From the NCBI GenBank assembly GCA_963710495.1, contig CAVQAI010000012.1, positions 620,001 through 684,000 of the forward strand: a stretch of DNA of 64,000 nucleotides, written 5' to 3'. Under the pieces are notes generated by a model that was given only the letters and a program-made list of their open reading frames with translations, was not told the origin of the DNA and searched no databases. Numbering within the stretch: position 1 is the first letter of the stretch; each line of letters begins with the position of its first letter. This document shows positions 45,097-56,469 of this stretch, piece after piece. The stretch is from Bog-756 sp963710495. Its GTDB lineage: Bacteria; Actinomycetota; Acidimicrobiia; Acidimicrobiales; RAAP-2. The position numbers and the translations under genes were made by a program.

Positions 45097-47011
45097 TCAG
45101 GACGAGGACCCGAGCTGCCACTGCTGGACCGGCGACGTGCTCAGCGCCTCGGGTGAGCCGGTGTAGGCCGTCACCAGCCAGTAGGCGTGATGTGCGGGTG
45201 CGCCGATGCGGTGCGGCGGGTAGAGCGTGAGCACGTCGGAGGCGTATGGCGGGAGCACGACCTGATGACCGTCGGCCGGCAGCCAGAACCCGTCCGGGTG
45301 ATCGGAGCTGATGGTAACCATGAAGTGCGGGTTGAGCACGCCGCCGGTGGTGTTGTGCACGGCCAGGGTCACCGACTCGAGTGCCGACGCATTCGGAGAG
45401 GCGACCGCGCTCTGGATGGCGAGTTGCAGGGGCACGGCCGTGAAGGCCAGGGCGGAGACCACGACGGCCGCGACGGCCGAGCCGAAGGTGGCGACGATCA
45501 GGGGAGCTCTGGTTCGGCTCGACCTACGCACCAGTTCCAGGGTCGACCCGGGGCGACGCTCACGGCCGCGACGAGGGCGGCGGGGTACAGATCGAGCAGG
45601 TAGCTGGAGAGGCTCCGCGGAGCCACGAAGAACGAGAGCGGTAGGAGGATCAGCCAGATCCGCTTCATGACCGGATAGGCGACCACGAAGGCGACCAGCA
45701 AGGACAGCAGGACCAGAAGGCCCGCCACGGTGAGCAGTGGCAACGAGACCCCGTGGGCGAACCCGTGGAGCACCAGGGTGACCAGACCCTGCCCGTCGGC
45801 GACGAGGGGCTGGAGGAAGGGGAGGAACGTCCCGCGAGCCCAGGCGACCGGCGACCACACGATGAAGGGCCGGTTGACGGCGAGGAAGATGCCCACGACC
45901 ACGGCCAGATAGGCGGCGGCGGTCGGCAGCGGTCGGCGACCACCGCGGCGGGCCTCGATCATCACCCCGAGGACGAGGAAGGGGATGCAGAACCACGGCG
46001 TCTGCTTGATCGAGCAGGCCAGCCCCGAGAGCGACTGGGCTCATCCACCGCACCCAACCGGCACCGCGGCCGAGCGCAAAGCGATCCCACCGCCACACGG
46101 CCAGGACCATGAAGGGCAGGAACGAGGCGTCGGTACCGCCCGATCCGAAGATGGCGGCGAAGATCGGCACGGTCAGGATGAGGCACCCGAGCCAGCGCAG
46201 CGAACCGGGCAGGAGGGCGAAGATGAGCACGCCGGTGATCAGCCAGGCGAAGAGGTCCATCCAGTCGACCACGGCGTGGTTGAAGCCCAACGTCAGCGCC
46301 GACCACGGCAACAGGAACGACCCCGCCGGGTAGGACACGTGGTTCACGAACCCGCCGCTGATCGTGTAGGTCCAGTTGTCCGCCGGGTGCTGTAGAAGAC
46401 GAGCGGCCGACGCCATGGTCGAGGTGTACGGGTTCTGCCCTTGCTGCAGCAGGCGCGCCGCGGCTTGGTTGAATGCCCCGGAATCGGTGCTGTAGAACTG
46501 GCGGAGGTGGATGGCGACCCCCTGCTGGGCGAGTGTCGACACCACCACCGAGGCCAAGGCTCCGAGCTGGAGGACCGGCGAGCGCGGGTTCCGGACGACC
46601 CACGACGCGGCCAACCCGCCAATGCCGACCAGGACCACGAGCGGGGCGAGTAACTGCTGCCGGCGGCCACGAGGACCAGGAGCCCCAGAATCCGAGTCCA
46701 CCGATGATGACCCCCAGCCAGACGAGACTCCAGGCTGCACGCTCTGGCGTACCGACGCTGATGGTCGTGCCGAGGTAGTCCAGGGCGGTCGTTCGTTGCT
46801 CCTGCGCAATGCCGCCGCCATCGCCATCGCCATCGCCGTCGCCGTCGCCGTTGGCGCCGCGCCGTTCGGGCTCGACCTGTGAAGACGGGGTCAGGTGCCC
46901 GAGCGTCCCGCTCGGATCGGGCGGCTCGGTTTCGGTGGGACCCGGCGGACCGGCGGGCTCGGATTCGACGATCTTCCCGGGCGGCGCCACGGTCGTGGTG
47001 GCCCCGGGCAT
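45097..47011 (-). CDS. GT-C membrane glycosyltransferase (several frameshifts)
   Basis: Polytopic membrane protein of about 635 residues after repair. From ATG 47011: Pro/Gly/Asp-rich start with a (GD)n run, first membrane helix ERAAWSLVWLGVIIGGLGFWG, then frame breaks near 46684 and 46661, LLAPLVVLVGIGGLAASWVV, the lumenal DSGAFNQAAARLLQQGQNPY loop typical of GT87/GT-C mannosyltransferases, several helices, another break near 46030 (extra G), PSSFFVAPRSLSSYLLDLYP-like helices in the next frame and a last break near 45545. The C-terminus is a soluble domain (FWLPADGHQVVLPPYASDV). No single frame covers it, yet homology-like helices continue across each break, so sequence errors are the likeliest cause. 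Confidence 0.7.
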
Positions 47012-47079
47012 CGGGGGGCTTCCTGGCGGACCCTCGGGTCGCGCCCGGCCGGAGCCGCGCTCGCTTGGCCCGAGCCCTC

Positions 47080-48561
47080 TTACGGAAAGACGGCCCACGA
47101 GCTCACCTCGTACGCGGTGGCGAATATCAGCAGCGCAGCCGAGATGGCCGCCACCCAGATATAGGCCCGGCCCCGCAACCGTGTGCCCGACCGCGACGAT
47201 CAGCGGGAAGGCCAGGAAGATGAACCGGGGGCGGAGCCCCACCGGAGCGGATACGAACGCGATCCCCGCTGCCACCAGCCCGTAGAGGAGCATCGGTATC
47301 GGGAGACGGGCCCGGATGGCGATCACGGCCGCGATCACCGTCAGTACGGTGCAGACGAACAGCAGGTCGTCGGTCTTGTTGGTGGCGATCGGGTCCTTGA
47401 GGAATACGCCGACGGTGTGGGCGGCGTAGACCAAGGACGGATAGCTCTTCCAACCTCCACGCTCGGTCAGGCGCCAGGCCGACACGTTCCCGGTGTGGAC
47501 CCACAGCCAGACCTGGTAGCTGAGGAAGCCGAGCGGAGTCAGAATCGGCGCCGCCAGCGAACGCCAGTTGCGGTCCCTGGTCACTTCCCGGTACGCGCAC
47601 CACAGACAGCTGACCTCGAAGGCCAGTGCGATCGGCGTCGTAGCCGTCGCCAGCATTCCGAGGACACCGGCCAGCAGCCAGCGCTTGCGCATGAGGGCGA
47701 GGAGCCCGAAGGCCACGAAGGTGAGGACCAATCCTTCCGAGTAGACCAGGCTCAAGACGAACGACCCCGGGAACACGGCCAGCATGAGTGTGCCCCGGTC
47801 CGCCGCGTGCTCATCGGCGTAGGCGCGTATCAGCAGCCAGACGCCGACCATGGCGGTCAGTCCGGAGATCGAGGTGACAATGACACCAGCGGTCAACAGC
47901 GACAGACCGGTCAGTTGGGAGAGCCAGCGGAAGGTGAGCGGGAAGGCCGGCAGAAAGGCGATGGTGTTGGCCGCCACGTGGCCGTTGTGGTGGGGCAATT
48001 GGGTCGGCCAGCCGAACTGGGCGGCGCGAAGAACCAGCGGCTGTCCCACCGGTCAATCTCACCTCTCACGCCCACGTGGGTGAAGATGCTGGTGACGGCG
48101 AGGGTGGCCCAAGTCAGCGCCCGCGAGGCGAGATAGATCAGCACCGGGTGCACGATCCAGGCCGGCCACGACCGGATCGCGGTGGCCAACCGCTTTGTCC
48201 GGGTCGGCGGCCGCCCCGACCGGGGCCGGCGCCCGGGCGGGCGCTGGTCGTCGAGCGGGAGCTGGCCGTCGAACGGGAGCTGGTCGTCGAGCGGGAGTTC
48301 GGGCTCGAGCCGGAGCGGGGGGTCGATCCGCAGTGGGGTCTCGATGGAGGACCGGAGTAGGCCCCCGGGCCCGGGCCGGGGTGGGGCTCCGGTCAGCGCG
48401 GATTCAGTGGCGGTGGCGCCGGCCATCGATGCAGCCGAGCCGCCGGCCATCGATGCAGCCGGGCCGCCGGCCTTCGATGGAGCCGAAGTGACGTCGAGCT
48501 CGGTCACGAGACCGGGCCCGTTCGGTGTGTCGGCGAGCTCGGGTTGGACTGCGTCGACCAC
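47080..48561 (-). CDS. PIG-V-like membrane mannosyltransferase (two frameshifts)
   Basis: About 494 residues. A long cytoplasmic Pro/Arg-rich N-terminus precedes a first helix and the WDSRWF segment of the first extracytoplasmic loop (DRWDSxW, catalytic in PIG-V-type GT-C enzymes). The frame then changes near 48030 and continues with HNGHVAANTIAFLPAFPL, and eight or more helices (LTAGVIVTSISGLTAMVGVW, GTLMLAVFPGSFVLSLVYSE). A second change near 47172 (GGGG where GGG fits) restores the last helix AAISAALLIFATAYEVSSW and a stop at 47080. Uses a polyprenyl-phosphate sugar donor by family. Lies between two other GT-C genes on the same strand. Confidence 0.72.
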
Positions 48562-48660
48562 GGCCGGGGCCTGGTCGCTCCCGTCGACTCCGGTCTCGAC
48601 CCCGTGGCCTCCGCCTCCGCCAGTCCGACGGGGCCCCCGAGCGACGGGGCGATGCGCGGT

Positions 48661-50128
48661 TCAGGCGCCATGTCCGGAGACAACCGACCGCCACCGTTGG
48701 CCCCGGGCCAGCCAGACGATGCCGGCGACCGAGGCCAGTGAGACGAGGATGTACGAGTTGCCGAGTAATTCGCGGACTTCCGCCCGGCCCGACCAACAGC
48801 ATGGCCAATGCGGCAACCACCGCGAGCACCTTCGAACGCTGGGCGGTGGTGGCGGCGAGCAGCACCAGGCCCCACAGCAGGTACCAGGGCCACACCGTCG
48901 GGCTCCCGACGACGATGAGGATGAGGGCGAGGCCGAGCGATCGCACCATCTCGTGCCGGCCCAGGGTCACGAGCAGCCACACACAAGCGCCGATGGCGGC
49001 AAGAGCACAGACGTACTGGGTCGCCGTGACGACTGCGGACCTGGTCACCGGGATGCCGAGCGGGTGGAGCAGGTGGAAGACGAAGGTGCCGAGGGACACC
49101 GACGGCGTGGTCAGCACTCGGAGCTCGGTCGGGACGTGGAGGGCGCCGGGCCCCATCCAGGTCCACCCGTAGCCGCAGATCAGCGTCACGCCGATGAACA
49201 CGACGGCGGTCACCCCGACGGCCTGGGCGATCACCACCCGGCGCCGGTCAGCCGTGATCTGCCGGCATCGGTCGGCGACGAGGAAGATGATCGCGGCTGC
49301 GGCCGGGAGCTTCACGGTGGCGGCAGCCGCACACAGCACCACCCCCGCCATGAGGCGGCCGGTGACGGCCACGGTCACGCCCGCCACCAACAGGCCGATC
49401 ATCAGGGCGTCGTTGTGGCCGGACGAGATGAAGCTGAACAGTGCGAGCGGGCTCAGGGCTCCGAGCCAGAGCGCGATTCCGGGATCGGTGCCGAGGTGGC
49501 GGGCCAGCCGCGGCAGCGACACCATGATGAGCGCCACCCCGAACAACTCGAGGATCCGGAAGGCGAGGACCTCGGCCATGAGTGAGCCACCGGCCGGACC
49601 GACGATGCCCTTCGACACGGTGACGAAGAACGGCCCGTACGGGGAGAAGGTGTGACGCCAGACGCCGGCGATGGAGGCGAGCACCGGTCCCGGGCCGAGC
49701 ACGGACGGTGAGACCGAGTAGGGATCGAGACCGCGGTGGGCGACGAAGGCTTGGCCGACGTAGCTGTAGAGGTCACGGCTGAACAACGGGGGCCCGAGGA
49801 GGAACGGGAGACCCCAGGCGGTGAGGGTCACCCAGGCCCGCCGGACGGTGAGCCGGCCGGCAAAGGCCACCCGTCCCACCCCGACCCATCCGGCGATCAG
49901 CACGGCGATCGACAGGTAGAAGATCACCGACATGAGGGGTGAGGGACCCGGGAGCGAGAACAACCAGCGGTAGCCGTCGCCAGGGACGGCGCCGATCCGG
50001 GTGCCGGCCAGCACCATGCCCACCGCGCCGCAGGTGCCGATGAGGATCGAGGCCGTGAGGAGAGGGGCAGCCGGGAGGCCGGTTCGACGGGGCGTCTGGA
50101 CTTCCTGCACCAAGGCGGGCGTTCCCAC
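48661..50128 (-). CDS. MptB-like polyprenol-phosphate-mannose mannosyltransferase (one frameshift)
   Basis: About 488 residues. Features match the MptA/MptB GT-C group of mycobacterial lipomannan synthesis: FSRDLYSYVGQAFVAHRGLDPY (D-x-Y loop after helix 3), WRHTFSPYGPFFVTVSKGIVG, FISSGHNDALMIGLLVAG and VGSPTVWPWYLLWGLVLL. Ten or more membrane helices. I start at the GTG at 50128 because AAGGAG lies 4 bases upstream; a GTG at 50176 is also in frame. The C-terminus shifts frame near 48780 (extra C): in the repaired frame it ends in a normal helix, SYILVSLASVAGIVWLA, and a stop at 48661, whereas the unrepaired frame runs on into Arg-rich nonsense. Confidence 0.8.
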
Positions 50129-50338
50129 GTAGCTCCTTCTCCGGATCCTCGGGATACTCCGGACCCCGCCCTGCACCGGGCACCCGTCGACCGAAATCTC
50201 CGAGCAACGTTAGCCCGCGAAATTGTCATCGAATTGTCAAACTCCACGACCGGCGGGGTGGCGCCGGCCGGCCGCTTCGGGCCCCGGACCCCGGGTCCGG
50301 TCGGGCTCGCCGCGGACAGGCCCGGCCTCGGGCAGGGG

Positions 50339-50344
50339 TATCGT
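50339..50344 (+). promoter_or_regulatory. Putative -10 of the GT87 gene (leaderless)
   Basis: TATCGT ending 7 bases before the GTG at 50352; the divergent GT-C gene starts at 50128, so the 220 bp between carry both promoters. Confidence 0.5.
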
Positions 50345-50351
50345 TTCAGGC

Positions 50352-51669
50352 GTGGCGCCGGTTCGCGAGACGCTGCACCCAGGTCGACCCCGTGGGATTG
50401 CCGGGCGCCGGCACCTCTCCGACCAGGGGTTATGGCTCCTCGGAGGGGTCTCGGCCGGCCTGGCCGCTCTGCGGGTGCTCCTCGAGGTGCACCGTTCCCC
50501 CCTGGATTTCGACATCTACATGATGGGGGGATCGCATTTCTTCGGCGGCCACCTCTACGCCGTCCGGTACCCATCCCCCCCGCTGAGTTTCACCTATCCG
50601 CCCTTCTCGGCACTGGCTTTCAGCCCGCTGACCCTGGTGCCCCGCCAGCCGGCCCAGTACTTCTGGGCCCTGCTCAACCTGGTTGCCCTGGCCGCGCTGG
50701 TAGCCCTCTCGTTGCGGGCGGCCCGCCCCACGCTGTCCAGACGGGCGCTCGTCCAGTGGTCGCTCGTCCTGATGTTGCCGGCCGTCTGGCTCGACCCCGT
50801 GGGGCTCACCTTCGCCTACGGACAGGTCAACCTCATCCTGGTCGCCATGATCCTCGCCGACCTGACGGCCCGCATCCGACTGGGAGAAACGGTCGTCCCC
50901 CAAGGCGTCCTGACCGGGCTGGCCGCGGCAGCCAAGCTCACGCCCCTCATCTTCGTGCCCTTCCTCTTCCTTGTCCGCCGCGGCCGGAGCGCGGTCGTGG
51001 CGCTGGTCACCTTCGTCGGCGTGGGGCTGGTGGTCGCCGCCGTCGGGCCCAGTACCTCGTGGCAATTCTGGACCCGGTACGCGTTCGACGCCGGCCGGGT
51101 GGGTGGGAACGACTACATCAGCAACCAGAGCCTGTCCGGTGTGCTCGAGCGCTTCCACCACAAGGTCGTGCCGCACTCCGTGTACTACGGCCTGGACCTG
51201 ATCGCGCTCGTCGCCGGCATGGCCCTCGCCGTATGGGCCTACCGGACGGTCGTCGCCCCTCCTCGGCGTGTTGGTGTGCGCCACCGTCGGCATGGTGGTG
51301 TCACCGATCACGTGGGTGCACCACATGGTCTGGGTCGTCCCCATCCTGGCCTGGCTCTGCCTGGCCGATGACCGCCCTCGGGGAGGCCGGCTCTGGGCCG
51401 GTGCGGCCGCCGTGTGGCTCTGGATCGCACCGATCTGGACCTTGCCCCATGGGGAGGACCAGGAGCTGCACGAGCACGGCTGGCAGCTCGTCCTCGGGGG
51501 CTCCTACTTCCTGGCCATGGTCGTCTTCCTCGTCGGAGTGGCCGCCATGCTGCTCGTGCGCGGCCGGCGCCCAGGGGCGCCCGACCGCCCCGGGGCGCCC
51601 GGCTCGGCCGCCCGCGTGACGGCGGCCGGGACGACGGACCTCAGTCTTCCCGGCCCCCGCGTGGCCTGA
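50352..51669 (+). CDS. GT87 (DUF2029) membrane mannosyltransferase (one frameshift)
   Basis: About 438 residues, ten or so helices. The first loop has RSPLDFDIYMMGGSHFFGG (catalytic Asp pair position of GT87/PimE-type enzymes), then YPPFSALAFSPLTLVP, FAYGQVNLILVAMILADL and AAAKLTPLIFVPFLFLVRRG. The frame breaks near 51257, where CCCC should be CCC: VVALLGVLVCATVGMVVSP continues in the next frame to WVHHMVWVVPILAWL and the stop at 51669. By family it adds alpha-1,2-mannose (or arabinose) from a polyprenyl-phosphate donor outside the membrane. Divergent from the MptB-like gene. Confidence 0.8.
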
Positions 51670-51729
51670 TGGCGGTACCGGCGGCGATCGTGGCCCCGAG
51701 CCCTCCGCACGACTGCTGACCGGCGCGGG

Positions 51730-52403
51730 ATGCGGATCGTCAGCCTGGTCCCTTCCGTCACCGAGACGTTGTCGGCCTGGGACCGCGAGCCCGTCGCCTG
51801 TACGCGCTTCTGCGAACGACCGGATCTCCCGCACGTGGGCGGCACCAAGAACCCCGCCGTCGACCAGGATCGTCGAGCTCGCCCCCGACCTCGTCGTGAT
51901 GGACACCGAGGAGAACCGGCACGAGGACCACGCCGTCCTCGTCGACCGCGGCATCGCCGTGCATGCACTGTCCGTTCGGTCGCTGGCCGACGCGCTCTCC
52001 GGTGTGACGGGGTTGGCTGAGAAGGTGGAGGTGCGTTGGACGCCACCCGACCTTCCCCCACCCCGACCGACGACTTGCCCGCGCTTTCATCCCGATCTGG
52101 CGGCGACCGTGGATGGCGCTCGGCCTTCCGACCTATGGCGCCTCGCTCCTCGAGCATCTCGGTATCCGGACCGTGTTCGACGCCGACGGCCCGTACCCGA
52201 CGGTCACCCTGGACGACGCCGCCGAGCGTCGTCCCGATCTGGTGCTGGCCCCCAGCGAGCCCTATCCATTCTCGACTCGCCAGGCCGCAGAACTGGCGCC
52301 CATCGGCCGTACCCTGTTCTTGGACGGCAAGGACCTGTTCTGGTGGGGGGTGCGCACCGAAGCGGCCATCACCCGACTGGCCGGCGCGCTGGGGGTGGGC
52401 TGA
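51730..52403 (+). CDS. Cobalamin-binding (BtuF-like) protein without signal peptide (two frameshifts)
   Basis: Helical-backbone metal receptor fold. Starts MRIVSLVPSVTETL, continues through ERPDLPHVGGTKNP, breaks near 51870 (extra base), resumes IVELAPDLVVMDTEENRHED and AVHALSVRSLADAL, breaks again near 52035, then FIPIWRRPWMALGLPTYGASLLEHLGI and RPDLVLAPSEPYPF to VRTEAAITRLAGALGVG. Repaired length is about 223 residues. RRPWM and the SEPYPF motif are typical of the soluble BtuF-like relatives. It has no secretion signal, so it is not a transporter subunit; next to a B12-dependent mutase it may bind or deliver cobalamin in the cytoplasm. That role is inferred from context. Confidence 0.72.
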
Positions 52404-52490
52404 CGGCGCCGGGGTGGGTTGATAGGTCATCGCGTCGACCCAGGCTGTCTCGACGGGCGCGACGATCGGGCAAATAGTAGGAATTCCGAT

Positions 52491-52496
52491 TATCGT
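52491..52496 (+). promoter_or_regulatory. Putative -10 of icmF (leaderless)
   Basis: TATCGT ending 7 bases before the ATG at 52504, within an A/T-richer stretch (52471-52503) that stands out from the surroundings. Supports ATG 52504 as start. Confidence 0.55.
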
Positions 52497-52503
52497 ATGA
52501 CTG

Positions 52504-55500
52504 ATGAATCGTTCGCCCGATACTGAGCTTCACCGGCCTCGCCATCCGGTGCGGTTCGTGACCGCCGCGAGCCTCTTCGACGGCCACGACGCCGCCATCA
52601 ACATCATGCGGCGGCTTGCTCCAGGCCCAGGGGGTGGAGGTCATCCACCTCGGCCACAACCGGTCGGTCGACGAGGTGGTGGAGGCGGCCGTCGCCGAGG
52701 ACGTACAGGGGGTGGCGGTCAGCTCCTACCAGGGTGGACACCTCGAGTACTTCAAGTACCTGGTCGACCGGCTGGCCGAGGAAGGACGGGGCGACGTCCG
52801 GGTCTACGGGGGCGGGGGCGGGGTCATCATCCCTTCCGAGATCGCCGAGCTCGAGGCCTACGGCGTGAAGCGGATCTTCTCGCCGACCGACGGCCAGCGT
52901 CTCGGCCTGCCGCAGATGATCAACATCCTCGTCCAGGAGTGCGACATCGATCTGGTGGCCACCGGACCCGTCCGAGCCGACGACATCGTCCTCGGCGACG
53001 TCAGGGCGCTGGCCCGGGCCATCACCGCCATCGAGTCCCAGGCCCTCGACCCGGTGGTGGCGGGGTCGTTGTCCGCCGCGGCCCGGTCTCGGGACGTGCC
53101 GGTCGTCGGCATCACCGGCACAGGCGGGTCGGGGAAGTCGTCCCTCACCGACGAGCTCATCCTCCGGTTCCGCATCGATCAGGGCGACAAGCTCAGGATC
53201 GCGGTGCTCGCCGTCGACCCCTCGAAGCGACGGAGCGGCGGCGCCCTCCTCGGGGACCGGATCCGCATGAACTCGATTCACACCCCGCAGGTGTACTTCC
53301 GCTCGATGGCCACCCGAGGGAGCGGCTCGGAAGTCCCCACCTCGGTGAGCTCCGTCATCGACGCCTACCGCGCCGCCGGCTTCGACCTGGTCATCGTCGA
53401 GACCCCCGGTATCGGCCAGGGCAACGCCGCGATCGTGGACGTGGCGGATGTGTCGCTGTACGTGATGACACCCGAATTCGGAGCCCCGTCCCAGCTGGAG
53501 AAGATCGACATGCTCGACCTGGCTGACGTCGTGGCCATCAACAAGTTCGACCGCCGGGGTGCGGAGGACGCGTTGCGTTCGGTCGAGCGCCAGTGGCGCC
53601 GCGTCCGGGCCGAGGCCCGCCCCGGGTCGCACAGCCAGCCCGAGCCGGTGCCGGTCTTCGGGACGGTGGCGGCCCGGTTCAACGACGAGGGCACGACCGC
53701 CCTCTATCAGTTCCTGCGGGATCAGCTGTCGCACCGTGGGCTGACGGTGGGCGAGCCGATCCTGAGCCCGGTGCACGACCACCGTCTCGCCCAGCGGGTC
53801 CCCGATCGTCCCCGCCGACCGGGTCCGGTACCTGGCCGATGTGGTCGCCACGGTCAGGGGCTACCACGCCGAGACGGCCCGGCGGGCAGAGCAGGTGCGT
53901 CGGGCCCAGCACCTGGCCGCGACCCGGACGTTGCTGGAGGAGGCCGGTCGACTGGCCGGGCCCGCCGGCGACCTTCTGTCGGGCCTGGCCGAGGAGGAGG
54001 CCGGCCGGGTCGATACGGCCGACCGGGCCCTGCTCGACGAGCTCTCCCGCCTCGGCGAGGCGCGCGCCGCCGACGAACCGGCGGGCCCGGACGACCGAGC
54101 GGGCTCGGTGGACCCGCTCTGGCGGGTCTCCCCTTCGGGCACCCGGATCCCCAGGGTGGCGCTGCCCCGGATGAGCGACGAAGGGGACCTGCTCCGCTGG
54201 CTCCGATCGGAGCACCTGCCCGGTCATTTTCCTTTCACCGCGGGCGTCTTCCCCTTCAAACGGGACAACGAGGACCCGGCCCGGATGTTCGCCGGCGAAG
54301 GCGATCCGCAGCGCACGAACCGGCGCTTCCATCTGCTGGCCGAGGGCCAGCCCGCCACCCGCCTCTCGACGGCGTTCGACTCGGTGACCCTCTACGGCCG
54401 CGACCCCGACACGCGACCTGACGTCTACGGGAAGATCGGCACCTCGGGTGTCTCGGTGGCCACCCTGGACGACATGAAAGCCCTCTTCGACGGGTTCGAC
54501 CTCTGCGACCCGACCACGTCGGTGTCGATGACCATCAACGGCCCGGCGCCGACCATCCTGGCCATGTTCCTCAACACGGCCATCGACCAGCAGATGGACC
54601 ACTTCGCCGCCCAGCACGGCCGCCCGCCGACGGCGGACGAGTCCGTTGGCATTCGGGCCCGGACGCTGCGGACCGTCCGGGGCACGGTCCAGGCCGACAT
54701 CCTCAAGGAGGACCAGGGCCAGAACACCTGCATCTTCTCGACCGAGTTCTCGCTCGGGGTGATGGCCGACATCCAGGAGTTCTTCGTCCGGAACGGGATG
54801 GGCAACTTCTACTCCGTCTCGATCTCCGGCTACCACATCGCCGAAGCCGGAGCCAACCCGATCACCCAGCTGGCCTTCACCCTGGCCAACGGGTTCACCT
54901 ATGTGGAGTCCTATCTGGCTCGGGGTATGGCGGTCGACGACTTCGCCTCCAACCTCTCGTTCTTCTTCTCCAACGGCATGGACCCGGAGTACACGGTCCT
55001 CGGGCGGGTGGCTCGCCGGATCTGGGCCATCGCCCTGCGCGACCGGTACGGCGCCGGGCGAACGATCGCAGAAGCTCAAGTACCACATCCAGACCTCGGG
55101 CCGGTCGCTCCACGCTCAGGAGATGGCATTCAACGACATCCGGACGACCCTGCAGGCTCTCTGTGCCATCTACGACAACGCCAACAGCCTCCACACCAAT
55201 GCCTTCGACGAGGCGGTCACCACGCCCACGCCGGATTCGGTCCGCCGGGCGCTGGCCATCCAGCTGATCATCAACAAGGAGTGGGGCCTGGCGGCCAACG
55301 AGAACCCGCTCCAGGGCAGCTTCGTCGTCGAGGAGCTCACCGACCTGGTGGAGGCGGCGGTGCTCGCCGAGCTCGAACGCCTCTCCGACCGTGGCGGTGT
55401 CCTGGGTGCCATGGAGACCGGCTACCAGCGGGGCCGGATCCAGGACGACTCGATGGCCTACGAGCAAGCCAAGCACGACGGCTCGCTGCCTATCGTCGGG

Positions 55501-55789
55501 GTGAACACGTTCACCGCTCCCTCGGCGTCCACCGCCGATTCAGGCCCGGAGCGCCTCGAGCTGGCGCGGGCCACCGAGGAGGAGGTGGTCGGCCAGATCG
55601 AGCGGCTGGCCGACTTCCACCGAGCGCCATACCGACGAGCGAGACCCCGCCCTGGCTGCCCTTCGCCGGGCCGCATTGTCCGGCGACAACGTCTTCGAGT
55701 GCCTCATGGAAACGGTGAGGAGCGCCTCACTGGGCGAGATCACCCAGACCCTCTTCGAGGTCGGTGGGGTCTACCGTCGCAATGTGTGA
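52504..55789 (+). CDS. icmF: Fused isobutyryl-CoA mutase IcmF (four frameshifts)
   Basis: Adenosylcobalamin enzyme that interconverts isobutyryl-CoA and n-butyryl-CoA, fused to its own G-protein chaperone. Repaired length is about 1094 residues, the same as known IcmF. Order: B12-binding domain (FDGHDAAINIMRRL, VEVIHLGHNRSVDEVV, SSYQGGHLEYF), MeaB-like GTPase (GITGTGGSGKSSLTDEL, VETPGIGQGNAAIVDVAD, NKFDRRG), then the TIM-barrel mutase with the IcmF-type FTAGVFPFKRDNEDPARMF, YGKIGTSGVSVATLDDM, and NTCIFSTEF. The frame breaks near 52616 (extra T), 53800 (extra C), 55055 (extra G) and 55626 (extra C); conservation continues across each. Stop TGA at 55787-55789. The paired cobalamin-binding gene and a MarR regulator flank it. 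Confidence 0.9.
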
Positions 55790-55829
55790 TGTGAGCGCGC
55801 ATCCGCGGTCGGTATAACGGCGACGGCCG

Positions 55830-56336
55830 GTGACCCACCCGCTCTCCTTCGACGCGATCGAGGAGGCCCACCGCCAATGGGCCCGTCGTTGGCCCGAGGC
55901 GGCCGACGCCATGGCCACCGCAACGTCGGTCATGCGGGCCCAGCAGCTCGTGCTCCGCGCCGTCGACGGGGCGCTCCGCCCCTTCGGCCTGACCTTCGCC
56001 CGCTACGAGGCACTCGTCCTTCTGTCGTTCACCGCCCGCGGGGAGCTGCCGCTCGGGCGGATGGGCCAGCGCCTCATGATCCATCCGACCAGCGTGACCA
56101 ACATCGTCGACCGGCTGGCTGAGGACGGGTTGGTCGAGCGCGTCCCGCATCCCACCGATCGGCGGGCCACCCTGGCCCGCATCACCCCGGAAGGGCGGAT
56201 GCTGGTGAAGAAGGCCACCGACTCGGTGAACGCCATCCGATTCGGTGTGGGCGCGCTCGATGACGACCAGATGGAGGCGCTCGTCCGCCTGGTCCGAGCG
56301 CTGCGACTCTCGACCGGTGACTTCGTCCCGGGTTGA
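55830..56336 (+). CDS. MarR-family transcriptional regulator
   Basis: 168 residues, winged helix: FARYEALVLLSFTARGELPL, LGRMGQRLMIHPTSVTNIVDRL (recognition helix), GLVERVPHPTDRRATLARITPEG (wing with DRR). Begins at GTG 55830, 40 bp after icmF; a TATAAC at about 55813 could be its own -10. Likely regulates the neighbouring acyl-CoA genes, sensing a small aromatic or acyl ligand. No cysteine in the sensing region. Confidence 0.85.
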   Translation: MTHPLSFDAIEEAHRQWARRWPEAADAMATATSVMRAQQLVLRAVDGALRPFGLTFARYEALVLLSFTARGELPLGRMGQRLMIHPTSVTNIVDRLAEDGLVERVPHPTDRRATLARITPEGRMLVKKATDSVNAIRFGVGALDDDQMEALVRLVRALRLSTGDFVPG

Positions 56337-56426
56337 GTCGGACTCTCCGCGGAAGCAAGGGGGAGAGTTCCTTCGGTCCAGTTCCGGTTCCGCTCCGGTT
56401 CCGACCCTGGCTTCGGCTCTGGCTCC

Positions 56427-56462
56427 GGCTCTCGTTCCGGCTCTCGTTCCGGCTCTCGTTCC
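56427..56462. repeat. Three tandem 12-bp repeats
   Basis: GGCTCTCGTTCC occurs three times in a row at 56427, 56439 and 56451, preceded by more degenerate GGCTCCGGTTCC-like units from about 56385. It fills the gap between the convergent MarR and ligase genes, just outside the ligase stop. Confidence 0.85.
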
Positions 56463-56469
56463 GGCTCGG

